From positions 124,001-188,000 of the forward strand of contig NZ_BMDJ01000006.1 of assembly GCF_014635725.1 (NCBI RefSeq): 64,000 bases of DNA, in the 5' to 3' direction. Position 1 is the stretch's first letter, and every line of letters starts with the position of its first letter. The stretch is from Pedobacter mendelii. GTDB lineage: Bacteria > Bacteroidota > Bacteroidia > Sphingobacteriales > Sphingobacteriaceae. Positions 34,630 through 43,855 of this stretch are shown here, one piece after another. The position numbers and the translations under genes are program-made. The notes beneath the pieces were generated by a model. That model did not search any database, was not told where the DNA came from, and worked only from the letters and a program-made list of their open reading frames with translations.

Positions 34630-35556
34630 CTAAGGCCTTTTAATAGCCTTACCTAATATCATTAAAGTAATTTGACTATTATGCGGAATGCCTAAGGTTG
34701 TTCCGGGCAATATATTAAACAAGTTTCTGATGTAAATATCGGCTATGGCCTGCACTGTTTTTTTCTTGTTTGCCGCATCTTCGGGCAAAACACCATCTAC
34801 ACGCTGAATATGAATTCCGCCCTGAAAATCTACAATTGCCGTAGCCTGATATGCAAAATCTTTATATGCTCTATTTATGGTTATTTTATATTGTGGAAAC
34901 ATGTAATCGTATGATTCGGTTCTGTTGGCAACTTTATCTATCGTACTGATTTTTTTTATGGCTACAATTTTACTTTTTGGTATAAACTGAACGGGTTCAG
35001 TAGCGGCAAAGCCATCATCTACTTTTTGGTTAACTGCTGCGGCTCGTTTATATATAAAATTCGTATCTGCCTTTGTTGGTTTTTGCAATTGTTTTGCCGT
35101 GGTTTTAAGCTTGTTTTTGATGTAATTTTGAGCATAAAAAGTCATGTTAACATCCGAACGAACATCAGAAGCAACAAGCCGTCCATCGACCTGAACGCGT
35201 TGAAAAACCAGACTATCATTACTAATGTGTTTTACCTTAAAAAATTCAGCTGCAAAATTATACAGATTGCCATGATCATACTGTAAATAAAATTTTTGCA
35301 TTCTATGTTTTTGAGGGCTCCAAGCCATCATGGTATCTTCTGCTGCAACTTCAATTATCCAAGAAGGTTTCTGCATAAAACCTTCCTCATTAAAAGACAG
35401 CCTATTTTTAAACCTGCGTTTAACTTCCTCATAGCGAATACCCTTTACAGACTCAAATACAAATTCACGCGAGCTGGTGTTAATAGATTTCGTTCCAGAT
35501 TCGCAGGATGACCATAAAGTGAAAACAAATAAAAAGCAGCAAAAATTCTTAATCAT
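34630..35556 (-). CDS. Lipoprotein-like protein of unknown function
   Basis: This 308-residue protein starts at the ATG at 35556, giving MIKNFCCFLFVFTLWSSCESG. That reads as a lipoprotein signal with Cys at about 18, although Trp at the -3 position is unusual. The body has no motif I recognise. It has mixed alpha/beta character with several Lys/Gln-rich segments and ends LGKAIKRP. It lies 41 bp downstream of the phosphodiester glycosidase gene on the same strand and is probably its operon partner. An N-terminal extension to 35580 is possible but would mask the signal. Confidence 0.65.
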   Translation of the reverse strand: MIKNFCCFLFVFTLWSSCESGTKSINTSSREFVFESVKGIRYEEVKRRFKNRLSFNEEGFMQKPSWIIEVAAEDTMMAWSPQKHRMQKFYLQYDHGNLYNFAAEFFKVKHISNDSLVFQRVQVDGRLVASDVRSDVNMTFYAQNYIKNKLKTTAKQLQKPTKADTNFIYKRAAAVNQKVDDGFAATEPVQFIPKSKIVAIKKISTIDKVANRTESYDYMFPQYKITINRAYKDFAYQATAIVDFQGGIHIQRVDGVLPEDAANKKKTVQAIADIYIRNLFNILPGTTLGIPHNSQITLMILGKAIKRP

Positions 35557-35597
35557 ATTTATATAACGCAACAAGCACAATTTTGAACTAAAATAAT

Positions 35598-36464
35598 TTA
35601 TTTTTTCTTAATCAGAATTACATTGGCCACTTTTCGTTGCCCAGCATGGTCCCATTTTTTATTATCTGTTGGGTAATTAATAATACCATTATCAGGAAAG
35701 CCACTTACCCACAAAGTTGTAGAACCACCACCATCGAAATTTATTATTGTTGTACAACCTAGCCAGGTCATAATATTTGTAAGTTCAAACAAACTCATTC
35801 CTGCAGAATTATCATTTCGTCCATCTACGGTAAGCATAATTACTCTTCCATTCGGCTTTAAACCCAAGCAGGTTCTTGGATGCCTTAACCTGTTAAATGC
35901 TGCGGTATCAATATTTTCTTTAATTCCATCAAAAGCCAACAATGGCCCGTTCAGTAAAACATTTTTTTCAAGCAAATTGGTTTCCCAGTTCGCAGTTCCA
36001 TCCCATTTTTTAATACCAATTTTTCCATTATTAATTACAGCTGCTGCCCGCTGATGAAAAGCACGATTACCATTTTTATCAAGCCTATTCGTATTAATTG
36101 TATTTCCATTTACCTTAACAAAGTCAACCGATCCAACGTTTTTTACATCAAAAAAATTACCATTTATCGCCGCTAATGCAGTATCTCTTCTTCCGAAATC
36201 GCTGGTAGCTATTAATTCCTTGTCTTCTGCACCAATAGCGAATACTGCTCGCCTACCCGTATTTTTAATTTCTAAAAAAGAAATGTTTTCATTCGCCGCA
36301 AAAAGATTATTCTCATTGAAATGGTATCGAAAAAGTCGCACTTTTTTTGCCACACGGTTTTTATGCCATTTAGTTCTTACCAATGTTAATGAATCCTGAT
36401 TTTGTGCCATTGCAGAAGTTGTAAGGCACATAAAAAAGAACAGAAATTTCGCTTTTTTTAACAT
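35598..36464 (-). CDS. Exported phosphodiester glycosidase (NAGPA domain)
   Basis: This 288-residue exported protein has a signal peptide (KKAKFLFFFMCLTTSAMAQ) and a domain of the phosphodiester glycosidase family. The core signature NFDGGGSTTLWV lies near the C-terminus (about residue 252). Upstream blocks AAINGNFFDV (about 98-107) and VIMLTVDGRND (about 208-218) are also typical. Members remove GlcNAc from phosphodiester-linked GlcNAc, and bacterial ones may act on wall polysaccharides. The natural substrate here is unknown. It is followed by the lipoprotein gene. Confidence 0.88.
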   Translation of the reverse strand: MLKKAKFLFFFMCLTTSAMAQNQDSLTLVRTKWHKNRVAKKVRLFRYHFNENNLFAANENISFLEIKNTGRRAVFAIGAEDKELIATSDFGRRDTALAAINGNFFDVKNVGSVDFVKVNGNTINTNRLDKNGNRAFHQRAAAVINNGKIGIKKWDGTANWETNLLEKNVLLNGPLLAFDGIKENIDTAAFNRLRHPRTCLGLKPNGRVIMLTVDGRNDNSAGMSLFELTNIMTWLGCTTIINFDGGGSTTLWVSGFPDNGIINYPTDNKKWDHAGQRKVANVILIKKK

Positions 36465-36547
36465 AGAATTTAATTTATCGCTTTAGCTAATTTAAAAGCA
36501 ATTATATTGTTCTCAGGGTTGTAACCTTAAAATTACGCGTTTACAGT

Positions 36548-37765
36548 TTAGATTCTTCGCTCAAGATGAATTACCTTGAAGAAGGTTTTTTTTTCACGAT
36601 GAATTTCGAGGATAACACTTTTATTTGCTCCTGATTTAAATAGATCGGTCAAATCACTTAGCGAATAGGTTTCTACAGGTTTAAAATTAACACCTATAAT
36701 TTCATCATCCGGGCATAAGCCTGATTTTTCTGCCGGTGAATTTTCATCTATTTCACCAATTAAAAACCGTTTATAGTCTTTTTGGTCTAAATAAATAACC
36801 ATACCTATCATGTCGTGCTCGAAAGGCATTTTAAAATTGCTATTTGGCTTTACAAACATAAAGCCATCGCGATAATTAAATTGAATGTTAAATTTCCGTA
36901 GTAAATCTGCACCAAGGTTACCATTTCTGCTTTTCAAATCTATTTTTTGAGAAATAACATTATAGTCAGGAAAACTAGAAATAACATCCTTAAAGTCAAA
37001 TTCACCAAAAGAGAAATTTTTTATTCGCCCTAAATATCCTTTAATCTGACCGCTTAAACTCATTCCTAAACTGGCCTTTATTTTCGAATAAGGTAAAGGG
37101 AACATATCGCCCTTAAACATTTCCATAGATAATGCATGACTTGCGCCTGTATCCATTAGCAATTTTGCCTTGATTATTCCGCTATCGGGCACTTCTACAT
37201 TTGCATAAATGTATGGCTTCAGATTTTCTATGATAATCGGAATTTTATTTCCTTTCCATTTTACCTTTTCATTGGTATTACTAAAAATCATCCTCTTTTC
37301 AACATAACGGATATCCACAATAAAACTGCTGAAAAAGCTATAACCAATTAAGCCATATATTTTTGTTCCCAAATGGCCAGATAAATTAAAAAGGTCTTCT
37401 TTTAAAATTGCGGTTGGAATATGCTGCATTTCTGCTCTGCTTACCCTTGCGGTAATGTTTTGAGAAACAAAGGCTTCTACAGCTTCGAGTCCCAAACCCG
37501 ATACTTTAATTTTACGCATTTTACTAAAATTAATAGAATCGATGACAGAGGGTTCTGTAATTATCATTGGACCAACACCTGTATCTAACACGAAGTCGTA
37601 GGGTCCTTTCTCATTAATATAAACTGGAATAATAATTAAATTTTTTATCAACTTGAAATGTAAGGATTGTCTCTTCTGATTGTCAATAAATCGAAAATCC
37701 TGACCTTGCGATAGCCTACTTAAGAGCAATAAAATGCATACACAAATAATTAATTTGCGAAACAT
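36548..37765 (-). CDS. Exported retropepsin-type aspartyl protease with PDZ domain
   Basis: This protein has 405 residues from the ATG at 37765 (ATGs at 37774 and 37798 are in frame and possible). It has a signal peptide (MFRKLIICVCILLLLSRLS). Two pepsin-like half-domains follow, with active-site triads VLDTGVGPM (about residue 55) and LLMDTGASHAL (about 204). A C-terminal PDZ domain (about 320-400) contains NSPAEKSGLCPDDEIIGVN. The first triad is DTGV and the second DTGA, so both active-site Asp are kept. It may cut other exported proteins; the substrate is unknown. Confidence 0.88.
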   Translation of the reverse strand: MFRKLIICVCILLLLSRLSQGQDFRFIDNQKRQSLHFKLIKNLIIIPVYINEKGPYDFVLDTGVGPMIITEPSVIDSINFSKMRKIKVSGLGLEAVEAFVSQNITARVSRAEMQHIPTAILKEDLFNLSGHLGTKIYGLIGYSFFSSFIVDIRYVEKRMIFSNTNEKVKWKGNKIPIIIENLKPYIYANVEVPDSGIIKAKLLMDTGASHALSMEMFKGDMFPLPYSKIKASLGMSLSGQIKGYLGRIKNFSFGEFDFKDVISSFPDYNVISQKIDLKSRNGNLGADLLRKFNIQFNYRDGFMFVKPNSNFKMPFEHDMIGMVIYLDQKDYKRFLIGEIDENSPAEKSGLCPDDEIIGVNFKPVETYSLSDLTDLFKSGANKSVILEIHREKKTFFKVIHLERRI

Positions 37766-37776
37766 AGAACGCATTG

Positions 37777-37784
37777 CAAACTTA
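37777..37784 (-). promoter_or_regulatory. -7-like element before the aspartyl protease gene
   Basis: TAAGTTTG on the minus strand matches TAnnTTTG. If used, transcription would begin at about 37773, which favours the ATG at 37765 over the upstream ones. No clear -33 element. Confidence 0.4.
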
Positions 37785-37848
37785 TATTTGGTTAACATTT
37801 AATTAAATTTAATAATTTAGTTGGTAATTATTACCATAACTTTAAAAC

Positions 37849-39177
37849 ATGTTTTATTCCCGACAACCAAAATACTTTTTACTTGCCTTTTTAGCATTAA
37901 TCAGCCTATTTCTAGGTTGTTCTGCTGATAAAATGTTAGCCAATAAAGTCGCTAAAGTGTTCAAAAATTCTGAGGTAATTAAACAGTATCAGGTTGGTTT
38001 TGCGCTCTATAATTTAGAAGGAAAGAAGATGATTTTTGAGCAGGATGCAAATAAACAATTTACGCCGGCATCAAACACTAAATTATATACTTTTTATGCG
38101 GCATTAAAAATGATTCCTGATTCTATGCCTGCATTGCGTTATGTAGAAAAAAACGATTCCTTAATTTTCTGGGGAACAGGAGACCCTTCATTTCTTCAAT
38201 CTGAACTAAAAGATAAATCAGCATATAATTTTTTATCCTCAAGCAATAAAAAATTATTTTTCGCCCCAGGCAGATATACCGGCAATTTTTTTGGTGCAGG
38301 CTGGGCCTGGGATGATTACAATGATTATTACCAGGCAGAAATTAATGAACTACCTTTGTTAGATAATTCAGTTTGGGTAAAAGGAAAACAAAATGGTGAT
38401 TTTTCAATCACACCAAAAAGCTTTACTTCTTGTTTTGTAAAAGATAGTACGAGAACTGCTGGTGATTTTTTTGTTAAGCGTAAATTAAATATAAATGAAT
38501 TTGATTATAATGCTGTTGCAGCTAAAGTAAATTATAATCAACAAATTCCTTTCAAAGTAAGTAACGGAACTACTTTAAGCCTACTTGCTGATACACTACA
38601 TAAAATAGTTGAGCTGATTGACATGAAAATGCCCGCTGACGCAAAAACTTTGTATGGCGCAAAGCGAGATTCCGTTCTAAAAGCCATGCTTTTACCTAGT
38701 GATAATTTTATAGCCGAACAGTTGCTACTTGTTTGCGGAAATAAGCTTAGTGACAGTTTAAGTACAGAAAAGACAATTCAATATGTGCTAAAGAATTATC
38801 TATCCGAACTGCCGCAAAAACCACGATGGATTGATGGATCGGGTTTATCAAGAATGAATTTATTTTCTCCAAAGGATATGATTGATGTGCTGAATTTAAT
38901 CTACAAAGAGCTAAATAATCGTGAAAAATTATTCGATATGTTGCCAGCAGGCGGCAAAAACGGAACTTTGAAAAATGCTTACCCAAAAACCGATAGCCCT
39001 TTTGTATTTGGCAAAACAGGCTCTTTAACTGGTGTTCATAATCAAAGTGGTTATTTAGTAACTAAAAAAGGCAAAACGTATATTTTCTCTTATATGAATA
39101 ATAATTTTGTAAACCCTACAGCAGCGGTAAGAAATGAAATGGTAAGAATTGTAACTTATATTCATGATAATTTTTAG
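37849..39177 (+). CDS. dacB: D-alanyl-D-alanine carboxypeptidase, PBP4 (DacB, S13) type
   Basis: This 442-residue lipoprotein-like enzyme has a signal ending ALISLFLGCSADK, with lipobox Cys about residue 24. It removes the terminal D-Ala from peptidoglycan stem peptides and may have endopeptidase activity. S13 motifs are present in order: SxxK in TPASNTKLYT (Ser about 74), SxN in LPSDNFIAEQ (about 285) and KTG in FGKTGSLTGVHNQSGYL (about 386). The large insertion domain between the first two motifs is the PBP4 hallmark. It is followed by an esterase and a PLP enzyme on the same strand with small gaps, so they may be co-transcribed. Confidence 0.92.
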   Translation: MFYSRQPKYFLLAFLALISLFLGCSADKMLANKVAKVFKNSEVIKQYQVGFALYNLEGKKMIFEQDANKQFTPASNTKLYTFYAALKMIPDSMPALRYVEKNDSLIFWGTGDPSFLQSELKDKSAYNFLSSSNKKLFFAPGRYTGNFFGAGWAWDDYNDYYQAEINELPLLDNSVWVKGKQNGDFSITPKSFTSCFVKDSTRTAGDFFVKRKLNINEFDYNAVAAKVNYNQQIPFKVSNGTTLSLLADTLHKIVELIDMKMPADAKTLYGAKRDSVLKAMLLPSDNFIAEQLLLVCGNKLSDSLSTEKTIQYVLKNYLSELPQKPRWIDGSGLSRMNLFSPKDMIDVLNLIYKELNNREKLFDMLPAGGKNGTLKNAYPKTDSPFVFGKTGSLTGVHNQSGYLVTKKGKTYIFSYMNNNFVNPTAAVRNEMVRIVTYIHDNF

Positions 39178-39203
39178 TTTAATTTTCCAATAGAAAACAA
39201 ACC

Positions 39204-39995
39204 ATGAAAGTATTATTTACTGCACTAATAACATTATATTTCTTTTCGGCCAATGCACAAAAGCAAATAATTTTTACTTCTAAAAATTTACCGCAGGCAG
39301 ATACTACTTGGGTTTTCATACCAAAAAACCTAAGTAAAAAGGATAAAGCGCCAACGGTAATCTTACTTCATGGCTGGAGCGGAAATTATAAGCAATGGAA
39401 TAGCATTATGGATGCTCAAAAATATGCCGATGATTATGGATATATTTTAGTTTGTCCGGATGGACTATATAAATCGTGGTACTTAAATAGTCCAGCAAAA
39501 GCAGACTGGCAGTATGAAAATTTCTTTTTTAATGACCTTTTACCCAAAATAAAAAACGACTATCCTGTTGATACCGCAAATTTATTTATTACAGGATTGA
39601 GCATGGGCGGCCATGGAGCAATGTGGCTATTTTTAAAACATCCGGAAGAGTTTAAAAGTGCTGGAAGCACGAGTGGAGGTATAAATCTGCGAGATGCAAT
39701 TGGAAAATTTGGTGTCCCGGAACTTTTAGGAAATCCGGACAAAGACAGCGATATCTGGTTGAAATACTCTGTTATTCAAAATATTGATAAGCTTGTAGGG
39801 AGTAAGAAGGAAATCATTTTCGATTGTGGATCAAGTGATTTCTTTTACCAATCGAATAATCAAATGAAAAAGAAATGCGATAGTTTAAAAATAAATGCTA
39901 CTTACATTTCTCAGCCTGGAAATCACAACTCTGATTACTGGAAAAAATCAATTAAACAGCAATTTGAATTTTTTAGCAAGCAGGTATCCAAATAA
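39204..39995 (+). CDS. Exported alpha/beta-hydrolase esterase
   Basis: This 263-residue exported protein has a signal peptide (KVLFTALITLYFFSANAQ) and a feruloyl-esterase/esterase-D-like alpha/beta-hydrolase fold. The oxyanion region is VILLHGWSGNYKQW (about 52-65). The nucleophile is in GLSMGGHGAMW (Ser about 134). The acid is probably in IIFDCGSSDFF (about 209) and the His in QPGNHNSDYW (about 239). It probably hydrolyses carbohydrate or acyl esters. It lies 26 bp after dacB and 8 bp before the PLP enzyme. Confidence 0.86.
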   Translation: MKVLFTALITLYFFSANAQKQIIFTSKNLPQADTTWVFIPKNLSKKDKAPTVILLHGWSGNYKQWNSIMDAQKYADDYGYILVCPDGLYKSWYLNSPAKADWQYENFFFNDLLPKIKNDYPVDTANLFITGLSMGGHGAMWLFLKHPEEFKSAGSTSGGINLRDAIGKFGVPELLGNPDKDSDIWLKYSVIQNIDKLVGSKKEIIFDCGSSDFFYQSNNQMKKKCDSLKINATYISQPGNHNSDYWKKSIKQQFEFFSKQVSK

Positions 39996-40003
39996 ATTTA
40001 TTG

Positions 40004-41044
40004 ATGGATTCAGAATTTAAATCGATATCACATCCATTTTCAAGCACTATTGAAATTGGTGAAACTGAATATTTATATTTTGGCGGAACTGCTTATTTAG
40101 GAATTCCTAGAAATGCAGAATTTATTGATTTATATATCGAAGGGATTAAAAAATTCGGACTAAATAACGGCACAAGCAGAACAAACAATATTCAGTTAGG
40201 CATTTATGATGATGCAGAAAAAGTGGCTGCAAAAAGGTTTAATGCTGAAGACGCGCTAATTACTTCGAGCGGCTATTTAGCTGCGCAGCTTACGGTTAAA
40301 GCGTTATCTGGCTTTGAAAATGTAATTTATGCACCCGCAACTCACCCTGCACTTTGGTTAGAAAATCAACCATTTAATGCAAAATCATTTACTGAATGGG
40401 AAATTAAAACGATTGAATTAATCAATAATTCTACCGATCAATCCTGGGTTTTGATAAGCAATTCAATGAATAATCTTTTCCCTGAAATCTATGACTTCGG
40501 TTTTCTGGAAAATATATACCCCAGTAAAAAAATAACGCTTATCGTTGATGATTCTCATGGAATTGGCATAAATAACAACGGCATGGGTGCATTTAACAAT
40601 CTCCCCAAAAAAGAAAACATCGAATGTGTTGTTGTGGCTTCAATGGCAAAAGCACTAGGTTTAGATGCAGGCCTGGTTTTAGGCTCGAAAGAAATGATTA
40701 AAAAACTCAAAAATACATCAACTTTCATAGGCGCATCTCCACCCGCAGCAGCAGGCCTTTATGCTTTTATAAATGCTGAAAAAATTTATGCAAATGAATG
40801 GTATAAGTTGCAAGAAAACATAAAATTATTCTCCTCCAAACTTAACATAAATAGCAAATTTGTACCCGGTTTTCCTGCCTTTTACATTAACAACATTTCC
40901 TTAGCAGAGAAGCTTTTGAAGCATAGAATTTTAATTTCATCATTCCCATATCCTAATGTGAACGATGCGCCAATAAATAGGATTGTTCTGAGCAGTTGGC
41001 ATATGGATAGTGTTATTCTAAAACTGCTCGTTGCTATTGAATAA
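40004..41044 (+). CDS. PLP-dependent aminotransferase/alpha-oxoamine synthase-like protein
   Basis: This 346-residue fold-type I PLP enzyme starts at the ATG at 40004 (an in-frame TTG at 40001 precedes it). The PLP Lys is in VVVASMAKALGLDAG (about residue 219), the position of the TLGKALG-type lysine of alpha-oxoamine synthases (KBL, AONS, serine palmitoyltransferase). A catalytic Asp/His pair is in LIVDDSHGIGI (about 181-191). The N-terminus GNxYLGIPRN-like block and NNGTSRTNNIQ also resemble that group. It is about 40 residues shorter than AONS. Biotin synthesis is not indicated by neighbours. The reaction remains open. Confidence 0.8.
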   Translation: MDSEFKSISHPFSSTIEIGETEYLYFGGTAYLGIPRNAEFIDLYIEGIKKFGLNNGTSRTNNIQLGIYDDAEKVAAKRFNAEDALITSSGYLAAQLTVKALSGFENVIYAPATHPALWLENQPFNAKSFTEWEIKTIELINNSTDQSWVLISNSMNNLFPEIYDFGFLENIYPSKKITLIVDDSHGIGINNNGMGAFNNLPKKENIECVVVASMAKALGLDAGLVLGSKEMIKKLKNTSTFIGASPPAAAGLYAFINAEKIYANEWYKLQENIKLFSSKLNINSKFVPGFPAFYINNISLAEKLLKHRILISSFPYPNVNDAPINRIVLSSWHMDSVILKLLVAIE

Positions 41045-41163
41045 CAGTGTTTGTTTATTTTTTCAACAAATGTTTTATCATGTTGCTGAGGTTTTTGTTT
41101 TAAAACAGATTTCTATAATCCGATAATTCTTTCAATATTTATAAAATATAAAAGCCAATTTCA

Positions 41164-41664
41164 ATGAAAAAATTCTTGATATTCTTTTCCATATTTTTTC
41201 TGTTTCTACATTCCGTTAAAGCTCAAACAACCGAAATTTGGGTTGTTCGTCATGCTGAAAAAGACAAATCAAACCCAGAAGAAAAGAATCCCGATTTATC
41301 AGAAGAAGGAAAGGTTAGGGCAAGAGATTTAGCTGCTTATTTGAAGAAAGAAAAAATTGATGTTGCCTTTTCTACTCCTTATAAAAGAACCCATCAAACA
41401 TTAGATTCATTGATTATCTCAAAGGTAATTACTTACAATGATATCAAATCTTTAGTTGATAGTATTAAAACAAATTATCTCGGAAAGAAGATTATTATAG
41501 CAGGCCATTCAAACACAGTTTTAGAAATTATTGAAGCTTTTGGCGGCAAGCGTCCGCGGGAGGAACTAACTGACGATGATTACGATTTTATTTTTCGCCT
41601 ATCCGTTAAAGGTGATAAAGCAAAAGTTAAAATGGATCAATATGGTGTTCCGCATCATTTATAG
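41164..41664 (+). CDS. Exported histidine phosphatase-superfamily protein
   Basis: This 166-residue protein has a signal peptide (KKFLIFFSIFFLFLHSVKAQ), so it acts outside the cytoplasm. The phosphatase core has the catalytic RHAE in VVRHAEKDK (His about residue 29), the DLSEEGKVRA block, and the second catalytic His in IIAGHSNTVLEI. It resembles SixA/phosphoglycerate-mutase-like phosphatases, but the substrate is unknown. It is separated by about 120 bp from the PLP enzyme gene and may be transcribed independently. Confidence 0.88.
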   Translation: MKKFLIFFSIFFLFLHSVKAQTTEIWVVRHAEKDKSNPEEKNPDLSEEGKVRARDLAAYLKKEKIDVAFSTPYKRTHQTLDSLIISKVITYNDIKSLVDSIKTNYLGKKIIIAGHSNTVLEIIEAFGGKRPREELTDDDYDFIFRLSVKGDKAKVKMDQYGVPHHL

Positions 41665-41742
41665 TTGTAATAAGAATGAATAAAGCTTGACATTTAATAT
41701 TCCCAAATTAATGAAAAAGTAAAAATGATCTGGCGAGCGTCT

Positions 41743-42426
41743 TTAGAGTTTCTCGAAAGGAATATCCATTAAAGCATAATTTTGCCACCCTTGAAAATCG
41801 TAATGCCACCATTCATTTTCGAGTACATTTAGTTTATATTTCCTCATCAAAACAATAAAAAAATCACGGTTCTTTTTTACCTCTGCCGAAACGTTTGAAT
41901 AATTTGCCGCAGCTGCAGCCGAAAAGCTATCATAAGGTGTAGGCATTGCAATTTCTTTACCTGTTTTTAAATTAATTATGGTTAAATCGACTGCACAACC
42001 TCTGTTATGCTTAGAGCCTTGATTAGGATTTGCTACAAAGTTTTTATCACTCGCCTTTTTATAGAATGCAACTGTTATAGCGTAAGGGCGATAACCATCA
42101 AAAATCTTTAATCCCAATCCCTTTTTATTTAATTCTGCCTGCACTTTTTTTAACGATTCTACTACAGGTTTTCTTGCAAACGCCCTTGCCTGTATGTACA
42201 TAATCTGTTTCATAAAGTTATTTTTTGTCGCATAGCGAATATCGAGCTTAACATTTGGAATTGCCTTTTTTATTTCAATCAACTGGTTATTCGGATTCTT
42301 TTTTACTGAAGATAAATATTGATTATAAGAATTTATGATAACAAGTTTTTTAGTCGCTTCAGGTTTAATCTGGGTGAATGCAGAAGCAGAAGTGAACAGA
42401 AAAAGGATAAGGAAGCTTAATTTCAT
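41743..42426 (-). CDS. D-alanyl-D-alanine dipeptidase (VanX/DdpX, M15D)
   Basis: This 227-residue exported zinc peptidase starts at the ATG at 42426, giving the signal peptide KLSFLILFLFTSASAFTQ. The frame is open to 42525, but that part consists of an intergenic palindromic repeat. Motifs are DIRYATKNNFM, GYRPYAI, the zinc ligands in SKHNRGCAVDLTI (His and Asp), and the catalytic Glu plus third ligand in NEWWHYDF. It cleaves the dipeptide D-Ala-D-Ala. In non-resistant bacteria this is a wall-recycling or stationary-phase role. It lies 114 bp downstream of alanine dehydrogenase on the same strand. Confidence 0.9.
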   Translation of the reverse strand: MKLSFLILFLFTSASAFTQIKPEATKKLVIINSYNQYLSSVKKNPNNQLIEIKKAIPNVKLDIRYATKNNFMKQIMYIQARAFARKPVVESLKKVQAELNKKGLGLKIFDGYRPYAITVAFYKKASDKNFVANPNQGSKHNRGCAVDLTIINLKTGKEIAMPTPYDSFSAAAAANYSNVSAEVKKNRDFFIVLMRKYKLNVLENEWWHYDFQGWQNYALMDIPFEKL

Positions 42427-42446
42427 ATCGCATTTTTTAATAAGAT

Positions 42447-42530
42447 CGTTATTGCGATAAAGCTTTTTCAGCTGAAAAAGCAATGTTTTACTCAAAATAA
42501 GTTGCTTCATCGTTCCTCCTCGCAATAACG
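42447..42530. repeat. Nested palindromic (REP-like) element
   Basis: The outer arms CGTTATTGCGA (42447-42457) and TCGCAATAACG (42520-42530) form a perfect 11-bp inverted repeat. Inside is a perfect 20-nt palindrome (42462-42481). It lies between ald and the dipeptidase gene and resembles the element at 6679-6749. It has no coding capacity of its own. Confidence 0.6.
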
Positions 42531-42540
42531 AAAAAGGGGT

Positions 42541-43770
42541 TTACTGATTAGACACAACGAGCAGTTCCAAATCTTTAAAAGGCAAATTAAACATATCTGC
42601 CAAATCTTTATTGGTTACATTTCCCTGATAAATATACAATGCTTCGCGGATTCCTGGATTATTCCAAACCATATTCATCAATCCACCAAACTCACCAATA
42701 TCTAATAAAATTGGTGCAAAAATATTAGTTAAAGCATACGATGCTGTTCGGGGAACACGGGATGCAATATTAGGAACGCAATAATGAATCACATCATATT
42801 TTCTAAAAACTGGATTTGTATGATTTGTAACCTCTGAGGTTTCAAAACATCCGCCTTGGTCAATACTTACATCAATCACAACGGAATGGGGTTTCATGCG
42901 TGCAACGGTTTCTTCCATTACTATACAAGGGCTACGGCCATGGCTTGCACGAATTGCTCCAATTACTACATCACATGTTACAATTGCTTTATTTAAAACG
43001 ATTGGCTGCATAACAGATGTAAAAACCCGGCTATTACCTAAATTATTTTGAAGTCTCCGTAAACGGTAAATAGAACTATCAAAAACCTTTACTTCGGCTC
43101 CTAATGCTAAAGCTGTTCTTGCTGCATACTCACCTACTGTTCCTGCACCTAAAATTACAATTTCTGTTGGTGGTACACCAGTAAAGCCACCTAACATTAA
43201 CCCTTTCCCGCCAGTAACATTGCTAAGATATTCTGCAGCAATTAATATTGATGTTGACCCAACAATTTCGCTCATTGCCCTCACAACACTTAAAACATTT
43301 CCTTCATCTCGAAGGTTTTCAAAACACAAGGCATTTATTTTTTTTTGCATTAATGCTTTAAGGTATTCTTGTTTTAAGGTACCTGTTTGTAATGATGAGA
43401 TCAATGTTTGTCCTTTATGCATCATTGCGATTTCTTCGAGCATCGGCGGTGCAATCTTTACCAGAATGTCGCAATCAAAGACTTCCCTTTTATCGTATGC
43501 AATTTTAGCACCTTGTTCTGCATATTCAGAATCTGAAAAATTGGCCGCAATACCTGCACCACTTTCTAATATTACGTGGTGCCCGTTGTTAACCAACAAC
43601 GCAACTGAAAGCGGCGTTAAGGCAATTCTATTTTCCTGAAAAGAGATTTCTTTAGGAATTCCTATGTTTAAATTATTCTTTCTATTCCTGGTTTCGAGCG
43701 TCGCCTCTTGTGTTTGCAGCAAACCTTGACGAGCGATATCGGCCATTCCTTCGCGTAATACTGTAGCCAT
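42541..43770 (-). CDS. ald: Alanine dehydrogenase
   Basis: This 409-residue NAD-dependent enzyme deaminates L-alanine to pyruvate and ammonium (or the reverse). It belongs to the AlaDH/PNT family. Motifs are GIPKEISFQENRIALTP (about residues 38-54), the substrate-binding HKGQTLISSLQ (about 113-123), and the Rossmann NAD site IVILGAGTVGEYAART (about 206-221). It also has VIDVSIDQGGCFET. The N-terminal 35 residues are an extra segment compared with the B. subtilis enzyme, as in other Bacteroidota. Terminal NLPFKDLELL is typical. It is monocistronic or shared with the dipeptidase downstream. Confidence 0.93.
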   Translation of the reverse strand: MATVLREGMADIARQGLLQTQEATLETRNRKNNLNIGIPKEISFQENRIALTPLSVALLVNNGHHVILESGAGIAANFSDSEYAEQGAKIAYDKREVFDCDILVKIAPPMLEEIAMMHKGQTLISSLQTGTLKQEYLKALMQKKINALCFENLRDEGNVLSVVRAMSEIVGSTSILIAAEYLSNVTGGKGLMLGGFTGVPPTEIVILGAGTVGEYAARTALALGAEVKVFDSSIYRLRRLQNNLGNSRVFTSVMQPIVLNKAIVTCDVVIGAIRASHGRSPCIVMEETVARMKPHSVVIDVSIDQGGCFETSEVTNHTNPVFRKYDVIHYCVPNIASRVPRTASYALTNIFAPILLDIGEFGGLMNMVWNNPGIREALYIYQGNVTNKDLADMFNLPFKDLELLVVSNQ

Positions 43771-43855
43771 AATTTATTAAAAATGTTTTTCGTTTTTAGG
43801 TATATGAAGGTACGTAAAATCTGTTAAAATACTGATAACAAATTACATTGAAAGT

